This document shows, piece by piece, positions 45,739 to 55,685 of a stretch of DNA of 64,000 bases (positions are counted from its first letter, which is position 1; every line of letters starts with the position of its first letter). Below the pieces are notes generated by a model. That model did no database searches. It was not told the DNA's origin and was given only the letters and a program-made list of their open reading frames with translations. The position numbers were made by a program, and so were the translations under genes. The DNA is from Eubacterium sp. UBA3279 (GTDB taxonomy: Bacteria; Bacillota; Clostridia; Lachnospirales; Lachnospiraceae): assembly GCA_002361775.1 (NCBI GenBank), contig DETV01000006.1, positions 1-64,000 on the forward strand, read 5' to 3'.

Positions 45739-46635
45739 TTAAAACTTTTCACGAAGAATTCTGTCTCCTTCCAGAATTCCTGTTCTCCAGTCCGGCCAGT
45801 CCTCTGAAAGCACTTGTTCAAAGACCTGATATTCATCCAGAAGCCCCTGACCGTGAAGTACCCGGTAAGCTCCTGCATCGCTGCCCAGAGCCATTTTCAC
45901 TCCCAGCTTACAGGCAAGCTTCAGATTTTTCTGCTGACCTTCCCATATCCTTTGTACCACACTTTCCGGGAAACGTCCATCCCCCAAAAGATTTTTTACA
46001 GTAACTGTTGTAGGAACCCAGACAGCAGAAGAATCTGCCAGGGCTGACAGGGCGTCCTCATCACAAAAATTACCGTGTTCAATACTGTCCACCCCTGCCA
46101 GAGCCGCAGTACGAACCGCTCTGGAGCCGTTGGTATGAGCCATCACAGAAAAACCTTCTTCGTGGGCAATGTGAATCATTTCCCTGATCTCATCATCCGG
46201 AAGAGACTCTTCAGTAAGACCGCCCCGGTCAAAATCCATAATACCGGAAATCATGATTTTCACAAATTGTCCTCCCATCCGGCGCAAAAGACGGATCAAC
46301 TGCACATATTCCTTCAGATTCTCATACGCCTTCCCCACAATTCCGCCATAATGTCCTTTCCGGTGAATGGCAAATACAGGCGTTCGATAGGTGATCCCAT
46401 ATTCCGGTGCAATTTCCATAGCCCGCTGTGAAGTACCATAAATGTCTCCACCATCCCGCAGCCAGGTAATCCCCCGCTTCTGATATTCAGCGAAATGTTC
46501 ACGGATCACATTCTCATCCACCCCATGAGACTGGGCATTTACCGCCTCCCGGTAATTTCTTCCATTCATAAATATATGAAGATGCCCTTCCCCAAAGGGG
46601 AAAGGCTCATTTTTTTTCTTCTCTTCAGTTTCCAT
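45739..46635 (-). CDS. Amidohydrolase-superfamily metalloenzyme
   Basis: A 298-residue TIM-barrel amidohydrolase. Metal ligands seen are HLHIFM, a His in MAHTNGSRA, a His in SIEHGNFCD, and the final Asp in ALGSDAG. The Lys in FVKIMISG may be the bridging carbamylated residue. The ATG at 46635 follows GGGAGTG; the longer frame overlaps cbiC. Four bases separate it from cbiC, so it is part of the cobalamin operon. Substrate unknown; imidazolonepropionase- or prolidase-like hydrolases are the nearest kinds. Confidence 0.85.
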   Translation of the reverse strand: METEEKKKNEPFPFGEGHLHIFMNGRNYREAVNAQSHGVDENVIREHFAEYQKRGITWLRDGGDIYGTSQRAMEIAPEYGITYRTPVFAIHRKGHYGGIVGKAYENLKEYVQLIRLLRRMGGQFVKIMISGIMDFDRGGLTEESLPDDEIREMIHIAHEEGFSVMAHTNGSRAVRTAALAGVDSIEHGNFCDEDALSALADSSAVWVPTTVTVKNLLGDGRFPESVVQRIWEGQQKNLKLACKLGVKMALGSDAGAYRVLHGQGLLDEYQVFEQVLSEDWPDWRTGILEGDRILREKF

Positions 46636-46639
46636 TTTA

Positions 46640-47281
46640 TCACTCCCTGCGGTCATCCAGCATATACAGCAAAGCGTTACAGATACATGCCGCAATATTG
46701 CTGCCGCCTTTTCTACCTTTTGCCACAATATAAGGCGCATCTGTCTTCATAATCAATTCTTTTGACTGCACTACATTTACAAATCCCACCGGCACACCAA
46801 TAATGAGAGCCGGATTGATTTTTCCCTCTTCTATCAGTTCATACAGGCGTACCAGGGCAGTGGGAGCATTTCCTATGGCAAAAATCAAAGGTTTTTGCAG
46901 GGAAGCAGCCTTATCCATGCTGGCGGTGGCTCTGGTGGTGCCGTTTTTTTTCGCTGTTTCTGCCACATCTTCATCGGAAATGAAACAGTAAACTTCTCCT
47001 CCATAGCGAGCCAGCGCCCGTTTATTAATCCCGGAACGGCCCATCTGGGTATCTGTTACGATACATGCCCCCTGTCTTAAAGCATCCAGCGCTTTTTTCA
47101 CCACATCCTCTGAAAAACACAGGGTATCCGCATAATCAAAATCCGCGCTGGTGTGAATGCAACGCTTGATGATCAGTTCTTTTTCCGGATCCAGTTTTCG
47201 TTCTCCCAGTTCCTGCGTAATAATCTCAAAACTTCTTCTCTCAATATCTCTTGGTTCTACATTTTCCAACTCTATCTTCAT
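46640..47281 (-). CDS. cbiC: Cobalt-precorrin-8 methylmutase CbiC
   Basis: Moves a methyl group from C11 to C12 to yield cobyrinate. At 213 residues it is standard. Motifs are [20 protein letters not shown] (early conserved His), [10 protein letters not shown] and [16 protein letters not shown] near the C-terminus. Its ATG overlaps the cbiP stop by four bases. Confidence 0.96.
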   Translation of the reverse strand: MKIELENVEPRDIERRSFEIITQELGERKLDPEKELIIKRCIHTSADFDYADTLCFSEDVVKKALDALRQGACIVTDTQMGRSGINKRALARYGGEVYCFISDEDVAETAKKNGTTRATASMDKAASLQKPLIFAIGNAPTALVRLYELIEEGKINPALIIGVPVGFVNVVQSKELIMKTDAPYIVAKGRKGGSNIAACICNALLYMLDDRRE

Positions 47282-48807
47282 TTCTGTTCCGCCTCCTTCA
47301 CACCTTCCTCCAGAATACCATAAATAGCTTCCATATCCAGATGTTTTCTCAGTTCCTGTGCCAGAATATCATACTGGGTTTCTTTAAATTCTTTAAAATC
47401 CACCCCGGTGATTTCTTCCGTATCAATTCCTTTCTTTCGGCCCAGCGCCCTTACTACCGCCTTTGCCACTTCTTCTTTGTCAAATACCCCGTGGACATAC
47501 GTTCCGTATACATTTTTCTCCCAGGCTCCATCCTGTTTTTCTTCCTGAGTTGATGCATGGTCACGGATTTTTGTAAGACTGCTGCTGTTCTTTTTCAGAG
47601 TCGTTACACCCATATGAATCTCATATCCTTCCAGTTCTACTCCGGAAAGTTCTGATAAATCTCCGTCTACTCTGCCAAAATTTCCTGTAACCTGCGTTCT
47701 TGTTTTCTCATTCTCAAATACAGTATCCATAGCCAGAAGTCCCATTCCTTTCATGGAACCTCCCGCTTCCACTCCATGAGGATCTGAGAGATTTTCTCCC
47801 AACATCTGGAACCCTCCGCAGACTCCGAAAATAACTTTTCCTCTGGCCGCCTGTTTCAGCACAGCCGCTTCCATACCGCTTTGACGCAGCCACTGTAAAT
47901 CTTCCATGGTATTTTTAGTACCTGGAAGAATAATCATATCCGGGTCCTTCAGTTCACTTACCTGTTTCACATACCGAAGAGAAACTCCCGGCATACTCTC
48001 AAAAGGATTAAAATCTGTAAAATTGGAAATCCGCGGAACCCGGATCACCGCGATATCGATGACTCCCACTTCCCGGTTACTGTCAAACCGCTCTGTAAGA
48101 CTGTCTTCATCTTCCACCTGAATATTCATGTAAGGAGCCACCCCTACCACCGGAATACCACTCTTTTCTTCCAGCATTTCCACACCCGGATCCAGAATGG
48201 ATTTATCTCCCCGGAATTTGTTGATGATCAGACCCTTTACCATAGATTTTTCATCTTCTTCCAACAGCATTACCGTACCGATCAACTGGGCAAACACGCC
48301 GCCCCGGTCAATATCTCCCACCAAAAGTACAGGGGCTTTGGCCATTTTTGCCATTCCCATATTTACTATATCTTCCTGCTTCAAATTGATTTCTGCCGGA
48401 CTTCCGGCTCCTTCAATAACAATAATATCATTCTCCCGGGAAAGCTGCTCATATGCTTTCATAATATCCGGAATCAGCCGATGTTTGTATTTGAAGTATT
48501 CTCTGGCGCTCATATTTCCCAGAACTTCTCCGTTTACGATCACCTGGCTTCCCACATCATTGGTAGGTTTTAACAAAATAGGGTTCATCAGTACAGAAGG
48601 TTTTATTCCCGCCGCTTCCGCCTGCATCACCTGAGCTCTTCCCATTTCCAGCCCTTCCTCTGTGATAAAAGAATTCAGCGCCATATTCTGAGATTTAAAA
48701 GGAGCCACCCGGTAGCCGTCCTGCTTAAAAATACGGCAAAGCCCGGCGGCAAGAAGGCTTTTCCCCGCATTGGACATGGTTCCCTGTATCATGATTGCTT
48801 TTGCCAT
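47278..48807 (-). CDS. cbiP: Cobyric acid synthase CbiP
   Basis: ATP- and glutamine-dependent amidation of four side chains of adenosylcobyrinate a,c-diamide. The 509-residue protein has the N-terminal dethiobiotin-synthetase-like P-loop ([19 protein letters not shown]) and a C-terminal class I glutamine amidotransferase-like domain with Cys in [13 protein letters not shown] and a late His in [10 protein letters not shown]. It directly abuts cobD. Confidence 0.96.
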   Translation of the reverse strand: MAKAIMIQGTMSNAGKSLLAAGLCRIFKQDGYRVAPFKSQNMALNSFITEEGLEMGRAQVMQAEAAGIKPSVLMNPILLKPTNDVGSQVIVNGEVLGNMSAREYFKYKHRLIPDIMKAYEQLSRENDIIVIEGAGSPAEINLKQEDIVNMGMAKMAKAPVLLVGDIDRGGVFAQLIGTVMLLEEDEKSMVKGLIINKFRGDKSILDPGVEMLEEKSGIPVVGVAPYMNIQVEDEDSLTERFDSNREVGVIDIAVIRVPRISNFTDFNPFESMPGVSLRYVKQVSELKDPDMIILPGTKNTMEDLQWLRQSGMEAAVLKQAARGKVIFGVCGGFQMLGENLSDPHGVEAGGSMKGMGLLAMDTVFENEKTRTQVTGNFGRVDGDLSELSGVELEGYEIHMGVTTLKKNSSSLTKIRDHASTQEEKQDGAWEKNVYGTYVHGVFDKEEVAKAVVRALGRKKGIDTEEITGVDFKEFKETQYDILAQELRKHLDMEAIYGILEEGVKEAEQK

Positions 48808-49851
48808 TTACTGTTTCCTCCCTTTCCTGATCGCTTCCACCAGTCTGAGATTTTCTTCATGGGTTCTCACGGCAATCCGAAAATCTCCTTTTTTCAATCC
48901 GGGATAATTGCTGCAGTCCCGGATCATAATATTTTCTCCCATAAGTTTTTCTTTCAGATTTTCCTCTCCCTGAAAAAAAATATAATTGGCCTGGGAATCA
49001 CACACCTTATATCCCAGTTCTCTCATTTCTCCCATCAAATACTCTTTTTCCCGGAAAATCAGCGCTCTGGCCTGCTGTACATATTCTTCTTCCTGCAACG
49101 CGGCAATTCCCGCTTCCTGAGCCGGTGTGGATACATTCCAGGGTTGTACTCCCTCTTCCATTCTCTCCAGAAGTCTCTGAGAAGAAGTGATACCATACCC
49201 CAGACGAAGCCCTGCCATGGCATATCGCTTGGTAAACGCTTTTAAAATAAACAGCCGGTCATACTCTGATAGCATTTTTTTCACCGTATGAGCTTCCGGT
49301 TCCTTTACAAAATCAAGAAAGCATTCGTCAACCACCAGCCAGGTTCCCGTTTCTTTACATTTCAGGAAAATTTTTCTCATAAGATCAGGGTCAGCCAAAA
49401 CTCCTGTAGGATTATTGGGATTACATAAAAATAACAGTTCCAGCTTTTCTGTGATCTTCTCCAAAATACTTTTTTCCGGAACAAACCCCCGGTCTCTTCT
49501 CAAAACCTCATAAGTGATTTCGCAGCCCACTCCTCTTAAAGCCTGCTCATATTCTGCAAAAGTGGGAGCCGGCAGCAATGCTGTCCTCGGATGCAAAGCC
49601 TGAACCAGAGCAAAAATAAGCTCCGCCGCGCCATTTCCACAGATCAGCCATTCCTCCGGAACCTGTTCATATTCTGCCAAAGCTTCTTTTAATTTTGACT
49701 GCCGGGCATCCGGATAATGACATATCTGTTCCAGGCTTTTTGCCGCTGCCCTGATAACGTTTTCCGGCGTTCCCAGCGGATTAATATTTGCCGAAAAATC
49801 CAATACTCCCGGATGACGGTAAATATCGCCTCCATGCACATATTTTTTCAT
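48808..49851 (-). CDS. cobD: L-threonine-O-3-phosphate decarboxylase CobD
   Basis: PLP aminotransferase-fold enzyme that makes (R)-1-amino-2-propanol phosphate for the nucleotide loop. It starts MKKYVHGGDIYRHPGVLDF, with SANINPLG; PLP Lys in LKAFTKRYAMAGLRLGYG. The ATG at 49851 follows AAGGAG; length 347. Histidinol-phosphate aminotransferases are similar, but the HGGDIY start and location between cbiB and cbiP favour CobD. Confidence 0.93.
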   Translation of the reverse strand: MKKYVHGGDIYRHPGVLDFSANINPLGTPENVIRAAAKSLEQICHYPDARQSKLKEALAEYEQVPEEWLICGNGAAELIFALVQALHPRTALLPAPTFAEYEQALRGVGCEITYEVLRRDRGFVPEKSILEKITEKLELLFLCNPNNPTGVLADPDLMRKIFLKCKETGTWLVVDECFLDFVKEPEAHTVKKMLSEYDRLFILKAFTKRYAMAGLRLGYGITSSQRLLERMEEGVQPWNVSTPAQEAGIAALQEEEYVQQARALIFREKEYLMGEMRELGYKVCDSQANYIFFQGEENLKEKLMGENIMIRDCSNYPGLKKGDFRIAVRTHEENLRLVEAIRKGRKQ

Positions 49852-49920
49852 CTGTCTCTCCTTCGTCCTTCCTGACTGCTTCTGCCTTTTCCTGTTTTCT
49901 TCTTTTTCTGTCAAAACACC

Positions 49921-50892
49921 TTATCCCGCTATCCAAAATACCAGAAAACGCAATATTCCAAAACAAAGTACTGCCAGTACAGATGTGGCGTACATCAGTC
50001 TGTGAGACCGGAGAATATCTTCCGGTTCTACTTTTCGAAGCGGATCTCCGATAAATGGTTTTTTGTGAAGTTCTCCAAAGTACCAGGCATCTCCTGCCAG
50101 TTGTATTTCCAGCGCCCCCGCCATTACAGCCTCTGTATGAGCAGAATTGGGACTGGCATGTTGTGTTCGATCCCGAAGATAAATCTTTTTGGCATTTTGC
50201 CCGTTCATTTTCAGCATATAAGCAGCCAAAATCATCAGCCACCCGGAAATCCTGGCCGGTACATAATTCACCACATCATCCAACAGGGCTGCCGCTGTTC
50301 CGAAATACTGATATTTTTCATTTTTATATCCCACCATGGAATCCATGGTATTGATAGCTTTATAGGCAAATCCGCCCACTGCTCCCCCGATCATCATATA
50401 AAATAAGGGAGCGATAATTCCATCCGAAGTATTTTCTGCCACAGTCTCCACTGCCGCCTTTGTCACTCCTTCTTCGGTAAGGCTTCTGGTATCCCTTCCC
50501 ACGATCATTGATACTGCATATCTGCTTTTTTCCAGATCTCCTGTTTTCAGAGCATCATATACCTTCTTACTCTCATCCCGAAGTGACCGGGCTGCCAGAA
50601 GCTGATAGCACATAAAAGTTTCCACTGCCAGTCCCAGCCAGAAATTCCAACGGTATCCCAGATATAAAATTCCCAGAGGAACAGCCACAGAAAAGCCTGT
50701 GATAATCAGTACCAGTACTCCTCCGGCAATCCTTTCCCCCTTCTTCGTTCCGGGAAATATGGATCGCAGCATTTTTTCTGCCAGAGAAATCCCATTTCCT
50801 ATTATTCTTACCGGATGATACAGCCATCGGGGATCTCCCAGAAGTAAATCTAATAAAAAGCCGAAACATACGGCCAGTAATGTCCATTTCAT
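49921..50892 (-). CDS. cbiB: Adenosylcobinamide-phosphate synthase CbiB
   Basis: Membrane protein that attaches aminopropanol phosphate to adenosylcobyric acid. Start MKWTLLAVCFGFLLDLLLGD followed by PRWLYHPVR; later VETVAENTSDGIIAPLFY, PARISGWLMILAAYMLK and SPNSAHTEAVMAGAL, all typical. The ATG at 50892 follows GGGAGA. It is preceded by cobC and followed by cobD, 69 bases away. Confidence 0.95.
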   Translation of the reverse strand: MKWTLLAVCFGFLLDLLLGDPRWLYHPVRIIGNGISLAEKMLRSIFPGTKKGERIAGGVLVLIITGFSVAVPLGILYLGYRWNFWLGLAVETFMCYQLLAARSLRDESKKVYDALKTGDLEKSRYAVSMIVGRDTRSLTEEGVTKAAVETVAENTSDGIIAPLFYMMIGGAVGGFAYKAINTMDSMVGYKNEKYQYFGTAAALLDDVVNYVPARISGWLMILAAYMLKMNGQNAKKIYLRDRTQHASPNSAHTEAVMAGALEIQLAGDAWYFGELHKKPFIGDPLRKVEPEDILRSHRLMYATSVLAVLCFGILRFLVFWIAG

Positions 50893-50915
50893 ATCTATTC
50901 TCCCTGCCACACAAA

Positions 50916-51524
50916 TCATTGTGCCGTTACTGTATATAGTAATGGCTTAATCTGATGAATTTCCCTGGAAAACGGAGTCCAAAGAGAAGCTTCCACTTCC
51001 AGTTCATAGCCTTGTCCATTTTTCACATGCCACTGATAAAAATCCTTCCGGGGTACTCCATATCTCTCCAGAATACTCATGATCGTACCCCCGTGTACCA
51101 CAAATGCAGCGCTCCCTGTCTCTTCCCGAAAACACTGGGCCAATCCCCTTTCAAATCCCCGGCAGCACCTTGCCCGAAATTCCACCGGGTCTTCTCCCTG
51201 AGGAAATGGCAATGCGCCATTACTGTCTATCCATGCCTGATAGGCAGGATCGCCGGATAATTCTTTCCAGTTTTTATTCTCAAAGGTACCAAAATCACAC
51301 TCTGCCAATTCTTCCAGAATTCTCACCGGCTGATGGGGAAACAATATTTCTGCGGTCTGTCTGCATCTTTTCAGGGGGCTGACAAATATTGTTTCTGCCT
51401 GAATGCCGGTTTGCTTTTCCAGTTCTCTTTTTCCTTCTTTCGTCAGAGGTTCATCCGTTTTTCCTATATATCGTTTTTCCCGATTTCCTTCCGTTTCTCC
51501 GTGGCGTATCAGATAAACTTTCAT
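50916..51524 (-). CDS. cobC: Alpha-ribazole phosphatase-like histidine phosphatase CobC
   Basis: Phosphoglycerate-mutase-fold phosphatase of 202 residues with the catalytic LIRHGETEGN at the N-terminus, a conserved Arg in SPLKRCRQTA and the second His in VVHGGTIMS. In this operon it should dephosphorylate alpha-ribazole-5'-phosphate or adenosylcobalamin-5'-phosphate. The ATG at 51524 lies after GGGCAGGAAG. Similar phosphatases act on other substrates, so the name rests on context. Confidence 0.9.
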   Translation of the reverse strand: MKVYLIRHGETEGNREKRYIGKTDEPLTKEGKRELEKQTGIQAETIFVSPLKRCRQTAEILFPHQPVRILEELAECDFGTFENKNWKELSGDPAYQAWIDSNGALPFPQGEDPVEFRARCCRGFERGLAQCFREETGSAAFVVHGGTIMSILERYGVPRKDFYQWHVKNGQGYELEVEASLWTPFSREIHQIKPLLYTVTAQ

Positions 51525-51547
51525 CTTCCTGCCCGCTCCTTCTCCCG

Positions 51548-51928
51548 CTATTTTATTTTTTGTCCAATACCGCAGCATACCCGGATCACTTCATCTGACT
51601 GGGCTGCCAGCCTGGTACAGATTCTTCCACAGGCTTCTCTCCATTCTCTCTCTTTTCGTTCCAATGGTACAATCCCACTTCCCACTTCATCTGTTACCAG
51701 AATCAGTTCCGGGTTTTGCGCTGAAATCTTCTCAGGAATTTGTGCCATATTTGCTCCTGATTCCATGATTTTTCGAATCAGTCCATGAAAATGGTATATG
51801 CCCTTTGCCGTATACAGATCTTCCTCCCTGCACTGTTCTCCGTCTTTCCATTCTTCCGGAATGATTCCATATCTTTGGGTGGCGTATTCCAACTTGCCCT
51901 GACAGGCTCCTCCAATGATCATCTTCAT
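51548..51928 (-). CDS. Short CobU-like protein with altered P-loop
   Basis: A 126-residue relative of the cobinamide kinase CobU. The P-loop position reads IIGGACQGKLEYA: the Gly-Lys is kept, but the Ser/Thr that binds magnesium in CobU (GGSGSGKSAYA in the neighbour) is Leu. Later segments (LILVTDEVGSGIVP, RLAAQSDEVIRVCCGI) match CobU's C-terminal half, while the guanylylation His region is not evident. It lies in the operon between cobS and cobC, with a full CobU three genes away. Probably a paralog with a non-kinase or regulatory role. Confidence 0.75.
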   Translation of the reverse strand: MKMIIGGACQGKLEYATQRYGIIPEEWKDGEQCREEDLYTAKGIYHFHGLIRKIMESGANMAQIPEKISAQNPELILVTDEVGSGIVPLERKEREWREACGRICTRLAAQSDEVIRVCCGIGQKIK

Positions 51929-51960
51929 ATCAAAACCTTCCTTCTTTCTTTTCGGGATTT

Positions 51961-52716
51961 CTATGCCAGCAGTACCGCCGCACAGGCCATAAATAATTCA
52001 CACAAAGATAAAAAGCAACCTGCCAGATCTCCTGTAATCCCTCCAAAATGTTTTTTTGACTGATAATAATACAGGATATAAGTAAGCAGAGCCACTCCAC
52101 AACATCCCAAGCCTAACTTCCAGTCTGCTAAGACCATAGCCGCAACGATCAGTATCAGATAAATGATCATAGTGATCTTTACCTGGCGATCTTTAGAACC
52201 TCTTGCCATGGCAGAAACAGAACCTGTTTTCTTTGCCTTTGGAAAAGTTACAATCGCCAGAGCGCTTAAGGTTCGAGAAAGCATAAAGCTAAGACCGATG
52301 ACTGGAAGCGCTCTGAGAGAAATCTCACTGTACACCCCATAATAAAACAGAAAATATACCACACAGGTAATTACTGCAAATGCCCCTGCATGGGGATCTT
52401 TCAAAATTTCCAGTCTTCGCTCCCTCTCCTGATAGGAACTCATGGCATCTGCCGTATCTAAAAGCCCATCCAGGTGAATCCCTCCGGTAATCAGCCAGGG
52501 AATCAGCACCAGAATAATAGTATAAAATACGGGAGACAGCCCCCAGTTTAACCCGAAAGTTCCAAAAGCCCAGGTAAGTCCGCCGATCACCGCTCCCACC
52601 CAGGGAAAGAAACACATGGAGTATGCCATATTTTCCTCATTCCACTCGCACTGGGGCATGGGAATTTTGGAATACATGGAAAATGCAATTAAAAAACTAT
52701 GATATAACTTTTTCAT
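51961..52716 (-). CDS. cobS: Adenosylcobinamide-GDP ribazoletransferase CobS
   Basis: Cobalamin (5'-phosphate) synthase, an integral membrane enzyme joining the corrin ring to alpha-ribazole. About 250 residues, six or seven helices; IPMPQCEW near the N-terminus and the conserved GGIHLDGLLDTADAM motif are seen. The ATG at 52716 (MKKLYHSFLIAFSMYSKIP) is preferred over the longer frame. It lies 22 bases after cobU. Confidence 0.95.
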   Translation of the reverse strand: MKKLYHSFLIAFSMYSKIPMPQCEWNEENMAYSMCFFPWVGAVIGGLTWAFGTFGLNWGLSPVFYTIILVLIPWLITGGIHLDGLLDTADAMSSYQERERRLEILKDPHAGAFAVITCVVYFLFYYGVYSEISLRALPVIGLSFMLSRTLSALAIVTFPKAKKTGSVSAMARGSKDRQVKITMIIYLILIVAAMVLADWKLGLGCCGVALLTYILYYYQSKKHFGGITGDLAGCFLSLCELFMACAAVLLA

Positions 52717-52738
52717 TTTCTTTTCATCCTTTATCATT

Positions 52739-53263
52739 CTACAGAGAAAGAGGTTTCCATACTACCGGAATTCCATAGACTACCTCCGTCACCCGATCTG
52801 CCATTTTACCCATTTCTCTGTTTATTTCTCCCAGATAAGAAAGATATCTCATGGTATCCGGATCGTAGGTAATCCCGTCGGAAAATACTTCATTAGTTAC
52901 TACCACCAGGTTACGGCACGATGCTTTTAAATGACAGATTCCTTTCAGAATCTCCTCCACCGCATCCTCACCGGCGCCATTTTCCTGATACATTTCATTT
53001 GCCGTAAGATTGGACATACATTCCAGAAGGATATCGCTGTCAAATGGAACCTCCAGATTTTTCAGTCCCAGATAACATTCTTTTGTGGAAAAACATTTTT
53101 CCTTTCGCATTTCCCTGTGTCTTTGTATTCTTCGGTGACTCTCCTCATCAAAAGGATACATGGTTGCAATATAAATCCTGTTTTTCCCCTGAAAATCCAG
53201 AATACACTGTTCCGCATAAGCAGACTTTCCACTGCCGGATCCGCCTGTGATCAGATGAAACAT
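52739..53263 (-). CDS. cobU: Adenosylcobinamide kinase / guanylyltransferase CobU
   Basis: Phosphorylates adenosylcobinamide and activates it with GTP. At 174 residues it is standard; P-loop TGGSGSGKSAYAEQ at the N-terminus, guanylylated-His region RRIQRHREMR, and VTNEVFSDGITYDP in the C-terminal half. AAGGAGGG precedes the ATG; twelve bases separate it from cobT. Confidence 0.96.
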   Translation of the reverse strand: MFHLITGGSGSGKSAYAEQCILDFQGKNRIYIATMYPFDEESHRRIQRHREMRKEKCFSTKECYLGLKNLEVPFDSDILLECMSNLTANEMYQENGAGEDAVEEILKGICHLKASCRNLVVVTNEVFSDGITYDPDTMRYLSYLGEINREMGKMADRVTEVVYGIPVVWKPLSL

Positions 53264-53275
53264 ATAATTCCCTCC

Positions 53276-54325
53276 TTACACCAGCGGCACATAATTTTCC
53301 ATGTCGTTGGCGGCAAAAGTAGTCATACCATTATATACTGCCAGCGCCATATCCAAAAGAGGATAAATAGCCACCGCGCCGGAGCCTTCTCCCAGACACA
53401 TATCACAATCCAGAAAAACAGGAATATCCAAAGCTTCCAGAATCATATTTGCAGCCGGTTCTTTTGATTTATGAGAAGTGATTATATAATCTCTGACCGC
53501 AGGACACATACGAACTGCACACAGGGCAGCCGCGCAGGAAATAAAACCGTCCGCCACCACAGGAATCCCCAAAGCTGCGCCGCCCAGGAAAACCCCTGCC
53601 ATTCCTGCTATATCCAGACCGCCTACCTTGGACAATACATCCAGAATATCTTCCCTGTCCGGCTGATGAAGAGCTATTGCTTTACGAATAACGGAAACCT
53701 TTTTTTCCAGACCTTCACTGGAAAGTCCTGCTCCCCGTCCGGTAACTTCTTCCGGATCCACCTGAAGCAATACAGAAGTGATCGCGCTGCTGGTTGTGGT
53801 ATTTCCAATTCCCATTTCCCCGGTAGCAATAATCCCGTATCCCTTCTCTTTCAGCTCTTCTGCCATGGAAATTCCCACTTCCAGAGCTTTTTTTGCTTCC
53901 CTCCGGGTCATAGCCGGTTCTTTTGCCATATTTTTTGTCCCATAAGCTATTTTCCGGGGAATAATTTTACTGTCTGACGCAATTCCAATATCCACCGGAA
54001 ATATATCTGCCCCCGCCTGACGGCACAGAATACTGGCGGTAGCTTTTTCCTGGAGAAAGTTTTCTGACACGATCAGGGTCACTTCCTGCCCCGACTGAGT
54101 CACACCTTCTTCCACCACTCCGTTATCTGCACACATTACCACCAAAGCCTTCTTCTTCAATTCCACTTGTGGGCTTCCTGTCATTCCGGCAATGCGAACC
54201 ACCGTATCCTGCAGTCTTCCCAGACTGTGGAGAGGAAGCGCCAGATTATTCCAGTGATTCCACGCCTGTCTGATCGCCTCCTGGCTGGCGGGCTGAATTA
54301 ATGCAAGTGCCTGTTCCAGTTCCAT
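53276..54325 (-). CDS. cobT: Nicotinate-nucleotide-dimethylbenzimidazole phosphoribosyltransferase CobT
   Basis: Makes alpha-ribazole phosphate for the lower ligand. About 349 residues starting MELEQALALIQPASQE, with ADNGVVEEGVTQSGQEVT, TGEMGIGNTTTSSAIT and the catalytic-region GGLDIAGMAGVFLG. AAGGGG lies just before the ATG at 54325, one base after the cbiA stop. The lower-ligand base activated here may not be dimethylbenzimidazole; no bza or bluB genes are in the window. Confidence 0.95.
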   Translation of the reverse strand: MELEQALALIQPASQEAIRQAWNHWNNLALPLHSLGRLQDTVVRIAGMTGSPQVELKKKALVVMCADNGVVEEGVTQSGQEVTLIVSENFLQEKATASILCRQAGADIFPVDIGIASDSKIIPRKIAYGTKNMAKEPAMTRREAKKALEVGISMAEELKEKGYGIIATGEMGIGNTTTSSAITSVLLQVDPEEVTGRGAGLSSEGLEKKVSVIRKAIALHQPDREDILDVLSKVGGLDIAGMAGVFLGGAALGIPVVADGFISCAAALCAVRMCPAVRDYIITSHKSKEPAANMILEALDIPVFLDCDMCLGEGSGAVAIYPLLDMALAVYNGMTTFAANDMENYVPLV

Positions 54326-54326
54326 G

Positions 54327-55685
54327 TTACCCCTTCCTTTCTTCACAGGCTTTCAAAAAAGCCTCCGGTACTTTTTTATTTCCGTAATAATACAAATGAG
54401 GAAATCCTGCCATTCCCTGTAAATTGCTATGTATACACCGCCAGGACCGTTCACTGAGCGGTTTTTTTGCAAGAAAATCTTCCCCGCAGCAATCCGAATC
54501 AAAATAATGAAATTCATGAGCCGGTATAGGTCCCACCTGCTGTCCAAAACAACTCCCTTCTTCCAGAGTAACATAGCCAAATCTGGTAAGACGGGAAGTA
54601 CCGTACACTTTACCGGGAATTACCCCTGCCATCTTCCACACTTGCCCCCGGCTATCCTCCATCTGCTCATGAAGATACATAAAACCACCGCATTCAGCCG
54701 TATACGGCATTCCCCCGGCAATAGCTTCCCGGACAGAAAGCAGCATGGACTCATTCTTACTCAATGCCTCTGCATACAGTTCCGGATATCCTCCATTAAA
54801 AATCAACCCCTGAATATGATCCGGAATTTTTTTGTCATGAACAGGAGAAAATTCAACCAATTCCGCTCCCATTTCTCTTAAAAGCTCCAGGTTGTCTTCA
54901 TAGAAAAAGCAAAATGCCTCATCTCTCCCAACTCCTATTCTCACGTTATACTTGTGTTCCGGTTCCTTTTCAAAATCCCCCGGCACAACAAGTTTTTCCC
55001 CACTTTCTCCCAGTTCCAGTAATCCGTCCAAATCAATAGATTTTTCCGCTATATCTGCCAGCATATGTAATTTTTCTTTCAGATCCCGGATTTCCTCCGG
55101 CATAACCAAACCCAGATGACGGCTCTCCAGCACACAATCCTTTACCACCGGCATATAACCGTACACTTTCACAGGAAGTTGTTCTTCGATCATCTCTTTC
55201 ACCCGGGGATACAGCATGGGAGAAATCTGATTCAATATCACTCCTTTGATCCTGCTGTCCTTTTTGTATTCCAGGAAACCTTTGATAAAAGGAACAAGAG
55301 ATACACTCATTCCTTTACAATTCACAAGAAATACTACAGGTGTTCCTGTTTTCTCTGCCACATCACAGGCGCTGGCTTTTGAAGATATTCCAGCCAGTCC
55401 GTCATAATATCCCATAACGCCTTCCACCACTGCCACATCACAACCACGGGAGTTTTTTTTCAGCAGATATCTTACCGTATCCTGATCCGAAAAAAAGGTA
55501 TCCAGATTTCTGCTTTTTGTTCCGATCACTTTACTGTGGAACATGGGATCAATATAATCCGGTCCGCATTTAAAAGAAGCCACAGACAATCCCCGGTTTA
55601 CCAAAGCCTGTAAAATCCCACAGGTGATCAATGTTTTTCCGCTTCCACTGGCAGCGGCGCTGATCATAAATCTCCGGTCAGACAT
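54327..55685 (-). CDS. cbiA: Cobyrinate a,c-diamide synthase CbiA
   Basis: Glutamine-dependent amidation of cobyrinate side chains a and c. The 452-residue protein has a P-loop domain (ISAAASGSGKTLITCGIL), CGPDYIDPMFH, and a C-terminal amidotransferase domain with Cys in YTAECGGFMYL and a late His in PAHEFHYFD. It overlaps the cbiJ-E-T fusion by eight bases. Confidence 0.96.
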   Translation of the reverse strand: MSDRRFMISAAASGSGKTLITCGILQALVNRGLSVASFKCGPDYIDPMFHSKVIGTKSRNLDTFFSDQDTVRYLLKKNSRGCDVAVVEGVMGYYDGLAGISSKASACDVAEKTGTPVVFLVNCKGMSVSLVPFIKGFLEYKKDSRIKGVILNQISPMLYPRVKEMIEEQLPVKVYGYMPVVKDCVLESRHLGLVMPEEIRDLKEKLHMLADIAEKSIDLDGLLELGESGEKLVVPGDFEKEPEHKYNVRIGVGRDEAFCFFYEDNLELLREMGAELVEFSPVHDKKIPDHIQGLIFNGGYPELYAEALSKNESMLLSVREAIAGGMPYTAECGGFMYLHEQMEDSRGQVWKMAGVIPGKVYGTSRLTRFGYVTLEEGSCFGQQVGPIPAHEFHYFDSDCCGEDFLAKKPLSERSWRCIHSNLQGMAGFPHLYYYGNKKVPEAFLKACEERKG

